DNA from: Epiperipatus broadwayi
Lineage: Eukaryota; Onychophora; Udeonychophora; Euonychophora; Peripatidae
Direction: 5' to 3'
DNA: 64,000 bases
NCBI GenBank assembly: GCA_028023455.1
Contig: JAQFVV010012537.1
Span: 436,001 to 500,000 of the forward strand
In this document: one piece after another, positions 27,001-42,000 of the stretch
Numbering within the stretch: the first letter of the stretch is position 1
How the letters are laid out: every line of letters starts with the position of its first letter
Translations under genes and position numbers: made by a program
The notes under the pieces: model-generated
Database searches by the model: none
What the model was told of the DNA's origin: nothing
What the model saw: the letters and a program-made list of their open reading frames with translations, nothing else

Positions 27001-30000
27001 GTTCAGAAAAATTGTTTTAAACTTGTGCTTCTTTATATTTATAACAATATAGTTTTTCTTTAAATTCTGAAATAATTACAATAAAGTCTCATGAATAAAG
27101 CACTTTTTTTTTTAAAATGAATATTTTCACAGATTAAATATGATAAATACTTTGCATGATTGGTTCTTAAAAGAATAAATTTTTATTTGAAATTTAGTAG
27201 GAAAGAATTTGTTTATCCCCAAATTAATTGGTTTTAAATGATATCTATGTTAATACTTTGTTATAATTAATTCTCCAAGATAAGATTTTCATTGTAATTC
27301 TTTGAATACAAACAATAACATATAATTCCATTAATGGCAAATCTTAAGATGAAAACTTTTAGGTTACTGAAAGTGAAATATTTGTAAACAACATTGCTAG
27401 TAAGTTTCATGAACCCCAAATCTATGCTTCAGTGAAACAGGATTTCTACTAAAGGTATAAGTGCTAACCTAAGTTGGTGGTAGTACTATTATGGGTCTTT
27501 AATAGCATAACCTGACCAAATTAATAAATATTCTACCCACCTTAGATATCATGGGTTATAACTTTAAGCAGATAATGTCCTTCAGTATGCTCAACATAAT
27601 TTATAATTGGGCCAATAGGCCATTATCTTATATATTTGGAACTACTTACCTTTGGCTGTCCAATTAGTTTCATCAAAGCATCCTAAGTGTTGTCAGTTCA
27701 TTTATAAATAAAAATTATAGTCTGATTCATAGCCAGGTAAATGTTGCAGTAAATAATCTATAGTTAATGTAATTTTTTAATTAGAAAAACTATTTACAAT
27801 CAAAAACTTACAATCTAATATTTTTCAAAGTTAAACTTTTTTCTTTAATTATCAACCCAGAATAAAAGTATTTACCTCAATGAAAAAAATCATAAATGAT
27901 AGTAAACAAGTTCATCACCTTTTATTTTAATTTTAAGAATTAGGAAAATATTAAATAACATATTGACTTGCTTTCAGTATCTGAACAACTTTTATATTTG
28001 CTAAAGGGAAGCAAATATATATTATTATGGCTTCTGAATTTATAGGGCTTATACATATGAAGACATATGTTATTTAATACTTATTAGTAAGGTTGATTTA
28101 GTAACTTATTACCGTTATTATAATATCGTTCAGATCATATTTGAATTCCATTTACTTTATGCCTATAAGTTAAATCATTATTATTGAATCTTGTGACCTC
28201 TAAATTTTTACTTCTAACTATAATAAAAAAATTTGGAGTCATTCTATTAATTGATGAAAGAATTCTTAAGTATATACTGTTTACTATTAGGAAGAGTGAT
28301 ATTTAACATTTCTCTTATAATATTGTAAACATTTACATGATACTTATTTGTTTTGTATTTACATTATTTTGTGTATATTTCTATGGTTATTTCAAATTAT
28401 TGTTTCCTAGTTTTGTTTATCAGTTACTATTTTTATCCCTTACATTCAAAGATCAGCCTTTCAAGCTAATTGTGCATGCGTCTTTTGAGAGTGTTAAATA
28501 ATAAATGAATACTTCCCTCCACAATACAAGATATAGTATTTATGCAGGAATAAAAGGAATCCTCTTATTCCTACAACTCAAATTCTTTTATATGAGCAAA
28601 TCTGAAGTACTGTTGAGGAAAGCACGAGAGTAGAACATAGCGTCATATAAAAATAAATGCTTATTTACTTATAATTGGGTTTCAGTTAGAGTGACGTTTA
28701 GTAAATTCTAGACAATTTCACCAACGTCATTCATTCAAACATCATGAATAGTAATTTAAAGTGAGAATTCTACTCTCACGCTTTCCTCAACAGGACTTCA
28801 GATTTGCTCATATATAAGCATTTGAGTCGTAGGAATAAGAGGATTCCTTTTATTCCTGCATAAATACTATATCTTGTATTGTGGAGGGAAGTATTCATTT
28901 ATTATTTAACACTCTCAAAAGACGCACCACAATTAGCTTGAAAGGCTGATCTTTGAATGTAATACAATTGTACACATAGCGTCATATAAAAACAAATGCT
29001 TATTTACTTATTTTTATCCCTGTAAATGTATATAACTATTAAATAAATTTATTTAATAAAAATAATTTTTTAGAGCCGATACTTCTTCTTATTTTTATGT
29101 ATTTGTTTTGGGATATCAGTTGTTATATTTCTTATAAAGCAATTAGAAAAGAAATTTATATATTGTAAGTTAGTGATATGTTGTAATGTTTTTTTGTTTG
29201 TTTCTTTTTTTCTATGAAATATTTTGTGAGTTCATTTTATTTTAGTTAAAAGTCAAATTTGTGTTACTTTATTAAGTGGTCTTAAAATTTAATTATAAAT
29301 ATAGTTTATTAGGTTTACTATTCTGAATTCCTCTGTTATTTTAAGATACATAAACATGATATGAAATCAGGTTCTTGAAAAAAAAAAAAAGTCAAATGGC
29401 ATTATTGCTTAATATATAAGAAGTTTGCATTCCAAAAGTCTCAGAGCTGGACACAACAGATGGACCTTAAGCTGTGGAATGCCTTTAACAACATCTGAAT
29501 GATATCAATCATATTGTTAAAGCGTATTAAGTCACACAAATTTTATTGTTTTTACAAAAAAAAAAATCATTAAAAAGTTTTAAATTATATAGATTTTTCT
29601 CTTTCTCTAATTAGTGTGAATATCATTAAATATTTCTATCAATAGTTTTCAAAACATTTTTTTTCCTAATTAGACATGTGTTGTAAGAGCATGGGATATT
29701 AAAAAGCCATTATTATTTTGCCCAGCAATGAATACCTGTATGTGGGAGCACCCTCTTACGGAGCAGCATATACGCACTTTAAAAGGTTTTGGCTATATAG
29801 AAATTCCATGTGTAGAGAAGTTGTTGGCATGTGGAGATAAAGGTAAGATTATATATATATCACAAGTTAAAAATAATTAACTAAATAATAAAATTCCCAA
29901 AATTAAACTTTTGGAATTAATGATCTTGACATTAATAATTCTTAATTGTTTACCATTTTTGAGATTATGATTTATGCAATTAATGTCAAAAGCATTAAGT

Positions 30001-33000
30001 TCAATTTTTTTTTTTTTTTAAATTGATAAATTCTTCTAACTTTTGTTTTATAATTTTTCTATATTATTTGTTTGTCATTGATAAATATTCTATAAGTCTA
30101 AGCGAGTATAAATTTTGATGATATTGAAAAAGTAAGTAATAAAAGCAATAATTTTTATTAATATTACTATTTTTAATTTTACAATATAATCAGTTATGTA
30201 ATTAATACACTAAAACCAGTATATCACATGATTCAATCTTACACAGTGCTGTTTAGCAGCAATTCTTGATGTGATATGATATGATGCACTGTGGCTTTTC
30301 CTTGTTTGGAGTCAGGGATCTCTCAGCCACAATGTCCAGAGAAACCTATTAACCACCCCCCTTCCCATTCCCTACTTTAAGTTTTTTCCATATTCTTCAC
30401 TATCTTGCTCCATTTTCACAACACAATCTTTGACAACTCTATAGTCTTTATATCTAAATCCCCTCTATCTTTCCCTAAATCCAGCATAAAACCAAGAACC
30501 CACTTTCTTTATACTCCCTTTGTTTATATTTATTCTCCCACAACTTCATTATTTGCACCCTTTCTGCTTGCAGGCATTTATATTCAATTAACAAATGCCT
30601 AATATTTTCTTTGCCTTCCTTACATAACTTGCAGATTAACTTACCCATATTTTTCCATTTATGTGTATATTCTCTTGTTGCTAAAGATCCTGTTCAAGTC
30701 TTAAACAGTAAACTATTTTCTTTGCTATTATCATAAATGATCTCTCCACAGTTATGCCTTCTAGTGTCAACTTTCTTAATCAGTAGATGCCAGGATAGTT
30801 CTTAATAAATCCATTTCCAGTGTGGTCCTATCCATCATCGCTAGATTAATTCCTAGCTTATGGATTTTCATCAGTGAGGAACTTTTGGATCTGAGAGCAG
30901 TGCATCTGGATCTTTTTAAATTTAATATGTTTTTCTTTTAGCAACTACCTTTTACTCTGTGTTTTTTTTACTATCAAGCTATTATCTGAAAGGTGCATTA
31001 ATTTCAAAAGGTCAAAGTGCACATCCCAGATTCAAAAAGTTCTTACTGGTGAAAATCATAAACTAGAAACTAGTCTGGAGTTATTGGATAGGCTGGCACT
31101 GAATAGAGATTTAATAAGCACAACCATTTGGCATCTATTGATTTCTAAAGCTTACACTAGGTGGCAAAAATGTAAGAAAAAAAAGATTGCTAATTAATGC
31201 ATTACAGATTTATATCTTAACATATTATTATGAATGAGGGTATTTAAGCAGCCTCTATTAGCTCACTATTTAATTGATATAAAAGATATTATATATACTA
31301 CTAATTTATGAATTGTAAACTATGGCAACACTAATCTCATAGGACTGACTTCAGAGAACCATTTTCATTTGCTATGCCAAGCTCTAAGCTTCATTAAATA
31401 ATCACACATCACAATAAGTTTCAATTTTGTATTTATTAAATAAATTGTACTTGCATTAATAGTCATTAGATCTCATGGAAATATATAATATAGTTCTAAA
31501 TATTGAATTAATAAAATAAATTATAGTATGGGATGGCAGGTTGTATCAAACCCCCACTAAAGAAAGCATTGACTCTAGTTAGGCGTATCTATCTTTTGGT
31601 TTGGTTATTATTATTATTTTAATTAGGATCTTATTTATTTTATTACTGCATAGATTTTCTATTAAAATGGTATATTAAGATTTTTTTTTAAAAAAGTTGT
31701 TTGAAACATTTAAAATAGTTTTTTTTAAAAAATCAGATCTATTAAATGTATAAATATCTATCTTATAGCCAGGTCATAAATTGATTCTTTTTAGGTGCAG
31801 TAATTTGATAAATTGAAATGATGTTTAAAATTAGTTGAAAATTAGCTATCACCATGCTCTCATTTGATTCTTCGAGCAACATGAATATTGGTTTGATGCA
31901 GTGGTAAAGTATCAGTCTCTGGAATGTAAAGTTTTCATGGTTCTGGTATTTCCCACTTTCAAACTTCTTTATGAACTGCCAAGCAATAAAACCAATTGAT
32001 TATTTTGTTTTTTATAAATTAAAAAAAAAAAAATTGAAATGAAATCATTATTAAAAATATATATATATAAAAGTTTATAATCATTATATAAAATTGAACA
32101 TTTATTTGTTATTTTGGTATAATTATCATTAAATACATATATATGGGTAATATTAGACTATATATGACTTCCTTTATTGATTATTATATATATGGGTAAT
32201 ACAATATATGGGTAAGAGAACAAGCAGGTTTTACAGACATTGTTGAAAGAATTAAAAGACTGAAGTGGAGTTGGGCTGGACATATTGCTAGAAGAGATAA
32301 TAATAGTTGGACAATTGAAACCTTAAACTGAATTTCAAGAAATTGTAAAAGACCCAAAAAGAGTCCACATGTGATATGGATGGATGAAATAAGAAAGTGT
32401 GCAAGGGTACTGTTGAGAAGAGAAACTAGAGATCAGAGAAGATGGATTGAACTTGAAGAGAGATCTTCATCCTGCAGTGGATTGATAATGGTTGAAGATG
32501 ATAATGATCATAAAATACATATGCAGTAGAGCTGCTATATTCTCAAAATTTTGTTTCAACCTCCTTTCCCATACATTACATATAATAGTTCATGTTTTAT
32601 TGATCTTTGATTACAATAGAATACTTAATGTTAATTGAATTATATGTACAGTTCTTTTCAACGTGCGTGTATATATATACGTGTACATTATATGCATATA
32701 TAAAGATTATAATATAAATAAAATTTTAAAAAACAACAATGTACTTATTAATATTAAATTGAAAGAACACATTTACATATATATTTGCAGTGTGGGTTTA
32801 TTCAATTGCATTCATTCATAAAATAAAAAAAATAATAAATTTACTATACCATATCTTCATTTTTAAAATAAAATTAATAGTGAAATGTTAAGCTTTCATT
32901 TTTCTTTATAAACTTTTTTGCTTTTGGAAAATTTAGTAAATAGTCTATGGCTTCACTAATTGTTTTAATATTTTAAAATCTGGATTGATTTCAGAATTTA

Positions 33001-36000
33001 TATCGTCACTTGTACTTGCTGTTACCCATTTCAGATTTTTATTTAAACTCTTCAAAATTTATACTCTGATGCAATAAGAAGAATGATTGCCAATGCTAGC
33101 TCAATAATTTCTATTTTATCACTTAGGAAAGATATTTTTGCTTTTTTGCTTAGAAGACATTTTATTATGCAAAATATTGTAGCAAATTAAAGTGCAGAAT
33201 AAAATGTATTTGTTTTCAATGTAAGCTGAATAAGTATTATTAATAAACTTGATAACATATGACACTCAAGGCAGAAAATGGCAGCTGTTATAAAAAAAAC
33301 ATTATTTTATCTGATTTTTTTGGATAGCATATAATCGAATTAGTGCATATTGATACAACATATGATTTCAGTGTAAATAATTCATTATGTTGGTTGTTTT
33401 TTTGCATATAAATAAATTGATAAAATCAAAAAGATTATGCTGCAACAAATATTTGTATATTTTATAGCCCTCCTCAGTAATAGCTTATAGACTTTTATAT
33501 GTTTGCAATAATTTATAAGCAGGGGAGCTAAATAAACGATTTTAAAAAGTGCATTAGGAGGAATGCAGTTTTTACTTCTAGATTGCAATGGAGCCACAAA
33601 TTATGCTATACTTTAATTGTTAAGTGTCAAACTTATTGCCCTCAAAACTTTGACCCAAACCACTTAATAGAAGTATGTTAACAATTTTTATTAATCATTC
33701 ATTAGTCTAGATATTATCCACTTAATGAATAATATTTCTGGAGTGTAATTTTCCCTCCACCCCTCTCATGCAAGGGATTGGTTTCTATCAATTTTTAATA
33801 CCTTGTGGAGGGATATAATCATAAACATATGACGAAGACGTGAAAAAGATGGTCATGCTGAACCAGCAATCATCAGTTAACTCTGCTCATATGTTTATGA
33901 TTGCACCCATCCACAAGATGTTACAAGCAGATAGAAACCAATCCCTATCTGATATGCTACATTTTGTTTGAAGTTTCCTTTGCATGCAAATGTATATAGC
34001 ATATAGTAACTCACATTTTGGTGATGCACATTTATTGGAATAGAATATGTATTCTTTATTGAACTGCAAGTGAACAGTGTACTTATCAACAAGTACATAT
34101 ATATAACCCAAATGCTTTTTTATATGTGTAGCATTTATATATAAATTAAGATTATAGTATAAAAAATTTTTAAAAATATATATATAAGTTATTATAAATT
34201 GAGGGGACATATTTGAATTAAACTCTTACATAGTGTATGTAAATGTCATTGATTACTTTAAAACTTGTAAAACTTTGATACAAGAAATAAATCATAATTA
34301 TGATTTTATTTCATCAAATGAAAATATGTTATACTTCTTTTAAATATATAAGGAAGTAAATGTTTGTGAATTGGCAGAAGGTTTTTTTTAGCTTTAATAA
34401 TATTCACCGTTGCATTTTAATCAGTGTTATGCAAATTATCTCCATTATATATAATGTATTCTAATTAAAATATGTCTGCTTGTGTATGTGATGCACTATG
34501 CCTTCTCTTTTCTCATAGTCTGGAATCTCGACCACTATGCCCAAAGAAACCTGTTAGCCACCTTACCTTCCCTTTCCATACCCCACCCTAAGTTTTTCTC
34601 ATATCCTGTTCCATCTCATTTCCACATCATCATTCTTTGTTAATTCTATGGCCTTTATGTCTAAATCCCTTATTATCTTTTCCCCAAATCTAGCATAAAA
34701 ACCAAGTTCTTTCTGTATAATCACTTTATTTATGTTTATTCTCCCACAACTTCATTATTTGTACCCTTTCTGCTTTTAGGCATTTACATTCAATTAACAG
34801 ATACCTAATATTTTCTATGCCTTCTTTACATAACTTAAAGACTAAATCACCCACATTTCTCCATCCATTTATGTGTATATTCCCCTGTTGCTAACAATCC
34901 TGTTTGAGTCTTAAACTACTTTCCTTGCTATTATCATAAATTAACTCGCATTCAATATTGTTTATTTCTATATATATTTAAACTCTTTTTACTCTTCATA
35001 CTAGTTCTCCAACTCCCTATTTTATTAATGCATGTATTCTTCTATTCCATTCTTTGCTACTAAAACACTCAACAATTCTAACACAATCATCCCACCTTTT
35101 CTTCTGCATACATTTCTCACCTTCTTGTTGCCTATTCTTTATTCGTAACTCAATTAAATATTATTTTCACTATTCTTTTTATATCCATAAATAGCAATCT
35201 ACCGAACATTCTTCTTGAATTGCCTCTTTTGCTGTTCTTACATCTGCATATAATGCATGTCTTCCTACTTATCATTGTACTTTTTCTAATTAACCCTGTT
35301 ACTGCCATTTCCTTCCATACAATTGTAGCTACTGCAATGTTTAACTTTTTATTAAATAATATCAGTTGTAATTTGAACTATTTCCATCATCAAATATTAA
35401 TTGTTAAATGTTATTAGAAAAATTCAAACTTTATTTAAACTTTTCAAATATATTCAGCTATTAATAACAGTGCCCATATTAGTATAGTGAGTGGTATTAA
35501 TCTTCTTTCTTGAGTATTGCTGGCCTGACCAGTGATAATTCTAACAAAAGAATTGATCCTGGGATTTTACATTTGTGATTATTGTATTTAAGACAGCACT
35601 CAGGTTAGTTGGTTGGAGCATTACCATAAATTCAATATTCATGAATCTAAAAGTCCCAGGTTTGATTCCCTTTCTAATTTTGCTACAGATCAAGCCAGAA
35701 ACAACTGAAGAAGAGAAAATAAATACCAGTCAAAATATTGCATTATATACTAATCTGTGTGCTTTTACTAACAGTAGGTAGAATTTATTTGAAATGTATA
35801 ATAAAGTTTGAACTTTTTTAGAAACATTTAATGATTAATATTAGATGATGGAAATAGTCTAAAATATAATTACAACTATAATACTGTCATCACAATCTTT
35901 CAGACAGATAATATCAATGTTTCATTTATTCAACATTCTTTTTCAAAAACTTTCTCTCTTGGACCCCTTCCCTACCTTCTCCAGGGGCAGGAATTTTTGG

Positions 36001-39000
36001 AATTTAGGTCTTAGAAAAAGATTAAACAATTGAAATGTTGACATTATTTAAAAAAATGTAAATATTTCATAAATTAAGAAAATAAAAGAGATGGTTTATG
36101 CTTTCTTATTTTTTTAAAAAAGGAAAATTTGGATTTTGTGAGAGGGAGAGGATGGATATGAGAAATTGGCTAACTCTCATCATATAGGTTCAAAATGAAT
36201 AACTATACTAGCTCTTGCCTGATTAGTTAAATTTATTTTTTTAAAGAAAAAGTAAATGTGGTTCTTGTTATATTAAGAATATTAAATTCAATAAATTGCT
36301 TAAAACTGACAGACTGTCATATATATCATTGTTTGAAAAAATGTAGGTGGTAGTTAGGAGACCGAGTATATTTTCAGTTTATCAAAGCAATAATCCAATA
36401 TGTTTTGTAAGATGTTTTAAGATATTTAGTGGTAAAAAACTGATTTACCATTGTACACATGTATGTACAAGAAATATATTAATTCTAAAACTACAGATAA
36501 GAACTTTATAATTCAGAATGTTCTGTCATTTTTTGACATGGTAGATATTAATTAATGCCTCTCTTCAGGACCTCTTTAGTTAATAATGATTCAGATTCTA
36601 TATATCACAAAATTTTCGCTAATTTTTGTCAGATTACCAAACTATTTTTTTTTAAAGGCAGTAATACCTTGTACAAGAAATATGTATTTAAGTCTTTTTG
36701 ATCCAAATTTATTAATTCAGTACAGCTGATATTCATTCCTGTTAAACTGGGCATGATCCCTTGCTGAATTTATCACATTATTTCTGTTATCAACATCAAG
36801 TAATCAGGTCAAGTTCGGAAGGATTCTTACTAAATATGAAATCATAATTGGCTTCATTTGTGGTTGTAAGAATCTCATATTAGGTGCCAAATGTCTGAAA
36901 TAGTATTAAGATTAAATTAATGCTCTGTATAATTAATTATAATTTGCATTTTAAGACTTACTTGGCCATATGCGATGAAACTGTTTGTAAGATTTCTCAA
37001 ATTGGACATTTCTTATATATATATATAATTGTCCATGAAGGAGAAAAAAATTCTTAAAATGATAATAGTAGACATAGTACTATCATTAATTATTATTAAC
37101 TGTCAGTGAATAATATTGGCAAGATTTAGTGCCTAAAAGAAAGAAATAGATAGGGGGTTATATTTTTTCTTACATAGTATTCTTCTCTTTCACTTTCTCT
37201 GATGAAGACTGCTGGACAGTCGAAACTGTAAGGAAAATAAAGAAGTTTTTAAGAAAATTTGTTTGCATTAAAGTGTATATGCAAGAAGTGTTATAAGCAA
37301 TATATATACATAATATATAGTTTTAAATTTGTCATAGCCTTCCATCACTACTGTAACAGTCAGAAAACGCGTGACTCGTAAACATAATGCAGAATTCGAC
37401 CACCACACAGAACAGCAGCACCATCGAGGTAGCGAAGCAACCCATGGTACTGAGTTCGAACATAGTTTGTCGGTTCCACAATACAATCCACGAAACAACG
37501 CATCTGCTGCGACATTAGTAAATATTTCTTTAGGCACGGTGGTCAGGGATATGCACGAGATTCATGATTTTATTTTCGAGTTAGCCAATAATCAAACTAA
37601 TATTAGTTAAACATTTGTATTTATATAATCGAGGAAATATTATATAGAATGGGTATCGAATAAATGAAACGTAACTGCAGACGTATAGTTTAAAATTATT
37701 TATTAACACATTTTAATAAGATCATTTACTAACAATATTTTATGGATTAAAAGCTTCAGTAGCGGGATTTGCGACATGATTATATTTTAAAGAATACATT
37801 TATTTATTTGTTTACAAAAGGAATTCATTTATTTGAAGGCGTAATCTAGCTACCTAAAATTCTCAAGTAAGTATTTCTAATGCATGCCTGGATGGATTTA
37901 TACCTTTGCAATGCAAGAGTCTAAAGTAAGATTTAAGAGTAGCGGCGGACATATATTTATTTAATTAAAATATTTATTTTATGACTAAGGGCAAACATTT
38001 ATTTGAGAGTGAATTATGAAGATAATGCAGAGGCAGAGTGATATATAGAATATATAAAATTAAGTAAAGGAACACATGGTACGCTTTAGAAAGGCGATAT
38101 GGAATGGCAGTATATCGAAACTGCAATGCCGTGAATGAGTTTATAAGAATGTCGGGCTGGTCTCTGCCATCGGCCCAACGAAGTAAGGTGTCACATAAGC
38201 ATAACCAGGGACAAGCGGTCCATGTTGCAGTTTTCCGGCTGGCTGCATGACGTCGTCAAATCCTACAGGAGCACCCATTATGTCCGCTTGTGTAGGACGA
38301 CTGGGGTTAATTTCAACCCTGAAGAATCCGGAAATTTCACGGTGGAATGGGTCATCGCATCTCTAAAACGTAACACATGTATAATGTATAAACGATTATG
38401 ATGAGATTTAAATAGATTTCTAACTCGGCCCTACATTATCAACATTTACTAAAGAACGTTGGCGACTCTCAAAGAAATGTAATTTTCTAGAATTATTCAT
38501 TAAGATTTAATAAATACAAAACCTATATAAACTGGGAGTTATTACAACTAATATGCCAGCCATTTGCGAAGTAGTAGACCCTGCATTACAATAAATGATG
38601 CACTGAATGCGTGTCTATTTATATGAAAGTTAAGTTATTTAGGAAAGTAAATATTAATGAAAATTTGACACGCATTCATTGTTTCAAGCGATCCTAGATT
38701 TAAACTTTGAAAATAAAGACAATTATGAGCATGCAATAATTAAATAATAAATATAGATAAAATGTAGATTTTAGAAATACGCACCCAAGAAAGATAGAAT
38801 GAGGTAAGCTAGATTATTAGAGAAATTTACACATTAAGTTAATTATTCAATTTTAGTTATACAAATGGTAGTTTTTACATTTTACAATTTAGATAAGTAA
38901 TATGAAGAATAGCTATAGCATGTTATTAGAGTATTCTAGAGTTTGAACACAGACAGGTACCTGTTTTATAAGAAGTTTTCTGATTTCATTAGTTTAGCAG

Positions 39001-42000
39001 CAAAAAGTTCACGAGTGGCAATTCTTTCTTGTATTTAGATATTTCATTTACTTTCACAGCAGCAGCAGCTTTCTCATTTATTTCAGGCAGCAGATCTTCA
39101 TGGTGAATTTATGACGGGCAATGGAAAGTTCGGCATCCGATAGGCCATCTCCCGATGGAGAATAATCTATGTGCTTTTACTCGGTCATACCTTGGCAGGA
39201 ACAATTTATTTTTATATTTTGGAGACTCTCAGTGATCGAGAGCAAAGCTAAAATTGAAGTGAATGTCTCCAGCAAGTCTAAGATGGCCTCTTTTTTTATC
39301 TTGATCTTTCACATTTTTGTTAAGGTATTTTTAGGTTCTACTTAATCTGCCCTGAGGATAATCAATGCATTTTGTTGGTTTTAATTAAAGAAAGCTGCCG
39401 TTCTATTGTTTACATTTTACATTTACTAATTACATTTTGGGGAATTTTTCTTTAATTAATCTATTATCTATCACTGACCGATGCTTTTAAATTTCAAAGA
39501 CAAAAAGGGAACATAAGATTATTTTAACTTTTAATTAAATATTACATCAGATTTTTTTAGAATTATTATTAAACGAAATTTAAACAAAGCAATAAATACA
39601 AACTTTATAATCCAAAATAAATGATTAAAATTATACAAAATTATATAACTAAAAGAAATCTAAATTATATTATTTTATCCCCATTTATTGCCTTTAATTT
39701 GAGATCGAAATGTGTGCGTGTTTATGCTGAATTCTACATATATTTATACATTTTTAATATTGCTATACACACAACTCGATACCAAAAAGTTTAAATTTGG
39801 GTGGGATAGACCGGTCAGTGAGAGACGACAGAAAAAGGTGAAACTCAAGATTCGAATACGAATCTTACTGTTTCACTACTTGAATATTGACATAGTCTGA
39901 AAAGTGTCTACCATGATTTACTTATTTAAGCATAACTTCAGCAGCTGATTTTATTTTATGATTAATGTCTATTTGAAATACATTTGGTAACCATTTAAAT
40001 TTGTCTCTATTTGCTTCATTTTTCCCACTGACAGTTTATAATATTCAATAACAGATCAGTCATTAACATTAAACACCTATCATATATGCATTTTGATAGA
40101 CAGCATGAATATTTTTAGGGCATTTTATTCTAAGATACATTTATTGTAAGGTTCCATAACTTCTCTTTCGATGGCTGTTTCTTCTAAATATACAAAATTA
40201 TCTGTCTAAATCTTGGCAAGGCTTGTAAATATTAATAAAACTAAACGAGAAAGAGTCAGCATGGGGTATAATTGCTTAAACCTATCTAACAGTAAAATTA
40301 TCTCAAATGTCTCTTTAAGTCAAACTTACACTTCACATGTATGCATTATGCAATGAAGAATATTGAAGACATAGACATTTCTGGATAAAGTGATAAACTA
40401 AGCAAACTAAATATAATGATAGAGTCTATTACTGATGGATCTACACCCATTCATCTTTTATATCCAGGATGGTTTAGCATGGTGATATTAACAATTGAAA
40501 CTTAAGCGATCTCTTCTGTTGCTCAAATGTCACATCATCTTCCAGAAACTAATTGTTTGATTATATTGTTATACTGTTTCTCTTTAATATATTATATAAA
40601 AATGCAATAACTAATCTTTGTGGGATAAATTAATTTATAATGAAATTTTTTATGAATATAAAAACAAAAATAAATTGTTTTCACTAGACTGGGATTTATA
40701 AAACAACTTCAAATGCTTTAAATGGACCACAAAGCAAATCTAAGATCAAAAAACTAGTTTAGTTAAATTACATTACTCTTTGCAGTATTTGTAATGGTAA
40801 CTCCTTTTACATTGGATACAATTTTTAGGAACTTCCATGCAATAAACCATTAGATTTTTGCCCCACATAGTTTGGTGCAGTAGTAGAGTGGCAGATTTTG
40901 GAGCTAACGATTCATGGATCTTGACCCAGGTATGTCATTTCCAAAGCTCAAACATCTTATTAATTCCCCAGCAAAAAACTATTTAATTATCCTGACCTTG
41001 GAAATATATTTGTTTCAATTGTTATTTAATAAATACTAATTGGCACTATTTTCTTATATTTTTAGACCGATTAATATAATTTCATCTACATTATTACTTG
41101 TTATACATTTTTTTTTTCAGTCAAATTTTTAATCAGTTTTGCTAATTTTTGAATATACTCTAGGCTTTACTTTTTCATTTGTGGGTGAAATCCTCTTTAA
41201 TTATATTCTTTTTAAACTATAAACTTTTAACTTCTTATGCTTTAATTGTAAAATAGTGGATAATTTTGATAATCTTGCTTCAATTGTTACATCAACCTAT
41301 TTTCAGTCTCTCAAAAAGGCGAAAAATATTTTAGACTATGATATGAGCAAACCTCATTCCCTATAACTTGTTATAAAACTTTTCTACCGTAAATATCTGA
41401 ATCAGGCATACCACTATCAATTGGTTCTGCACCAAACTTTCAGTTTTAAGATATACTGATAATTAATATCTGCATTACTGAATAATTATATGACTTGCAG
41501 CTCAGAGCATTCTAAATATTATTGAACATTTAGATATAAAGAATTAATAAATACTCCTTTTTTTTAGTTAATTATAGGCGATTACTTTTTTTATACTGTT
41601 ATTCCAGTTGTTTAAACTAATTATTGATTAGTCAATTTGCAAACTAATCAATCTTCTTTCCTTCAAATTTAGTTCTATTGAAATATTTATCAATCTTTAT
41701 TCAGTTCTTTAAAAATGTCTTTTAACTTATTATATAAAAAGTATTTTATTATTGAATAAGGACCATTTAATTTTTTTTGTAATTATTGCCGATAACTTTA
41801 TGAAGTTGGAAAAAATTGGATATAAATTATTCTGGATAAAATTAATATTTAACATTAATATTAATTGTTTAATGTTTTTCTTTTAATATTGTGAATGGGA
41901 GCATTTTAATACCCTCTAATTATCTCATTATTTAATTAAGTTAAACGATGCTATATAATAGCCAAATTCTGAACTGTGTCAATACAGTGCTTACAGGAAC

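Noticed and set aside
33887-34210. 107-codon minus ORF
   Set aside because: Begins in the arm of the inverted repeat at 33772-33949 and shows no conserved pattern.
37268-37537. Cysteine-rich minus ORF (CCCSVWW)
   Set aside because: Antisense of the plus candidate exon 37338-37610, which has better splice and polyadenylation context.
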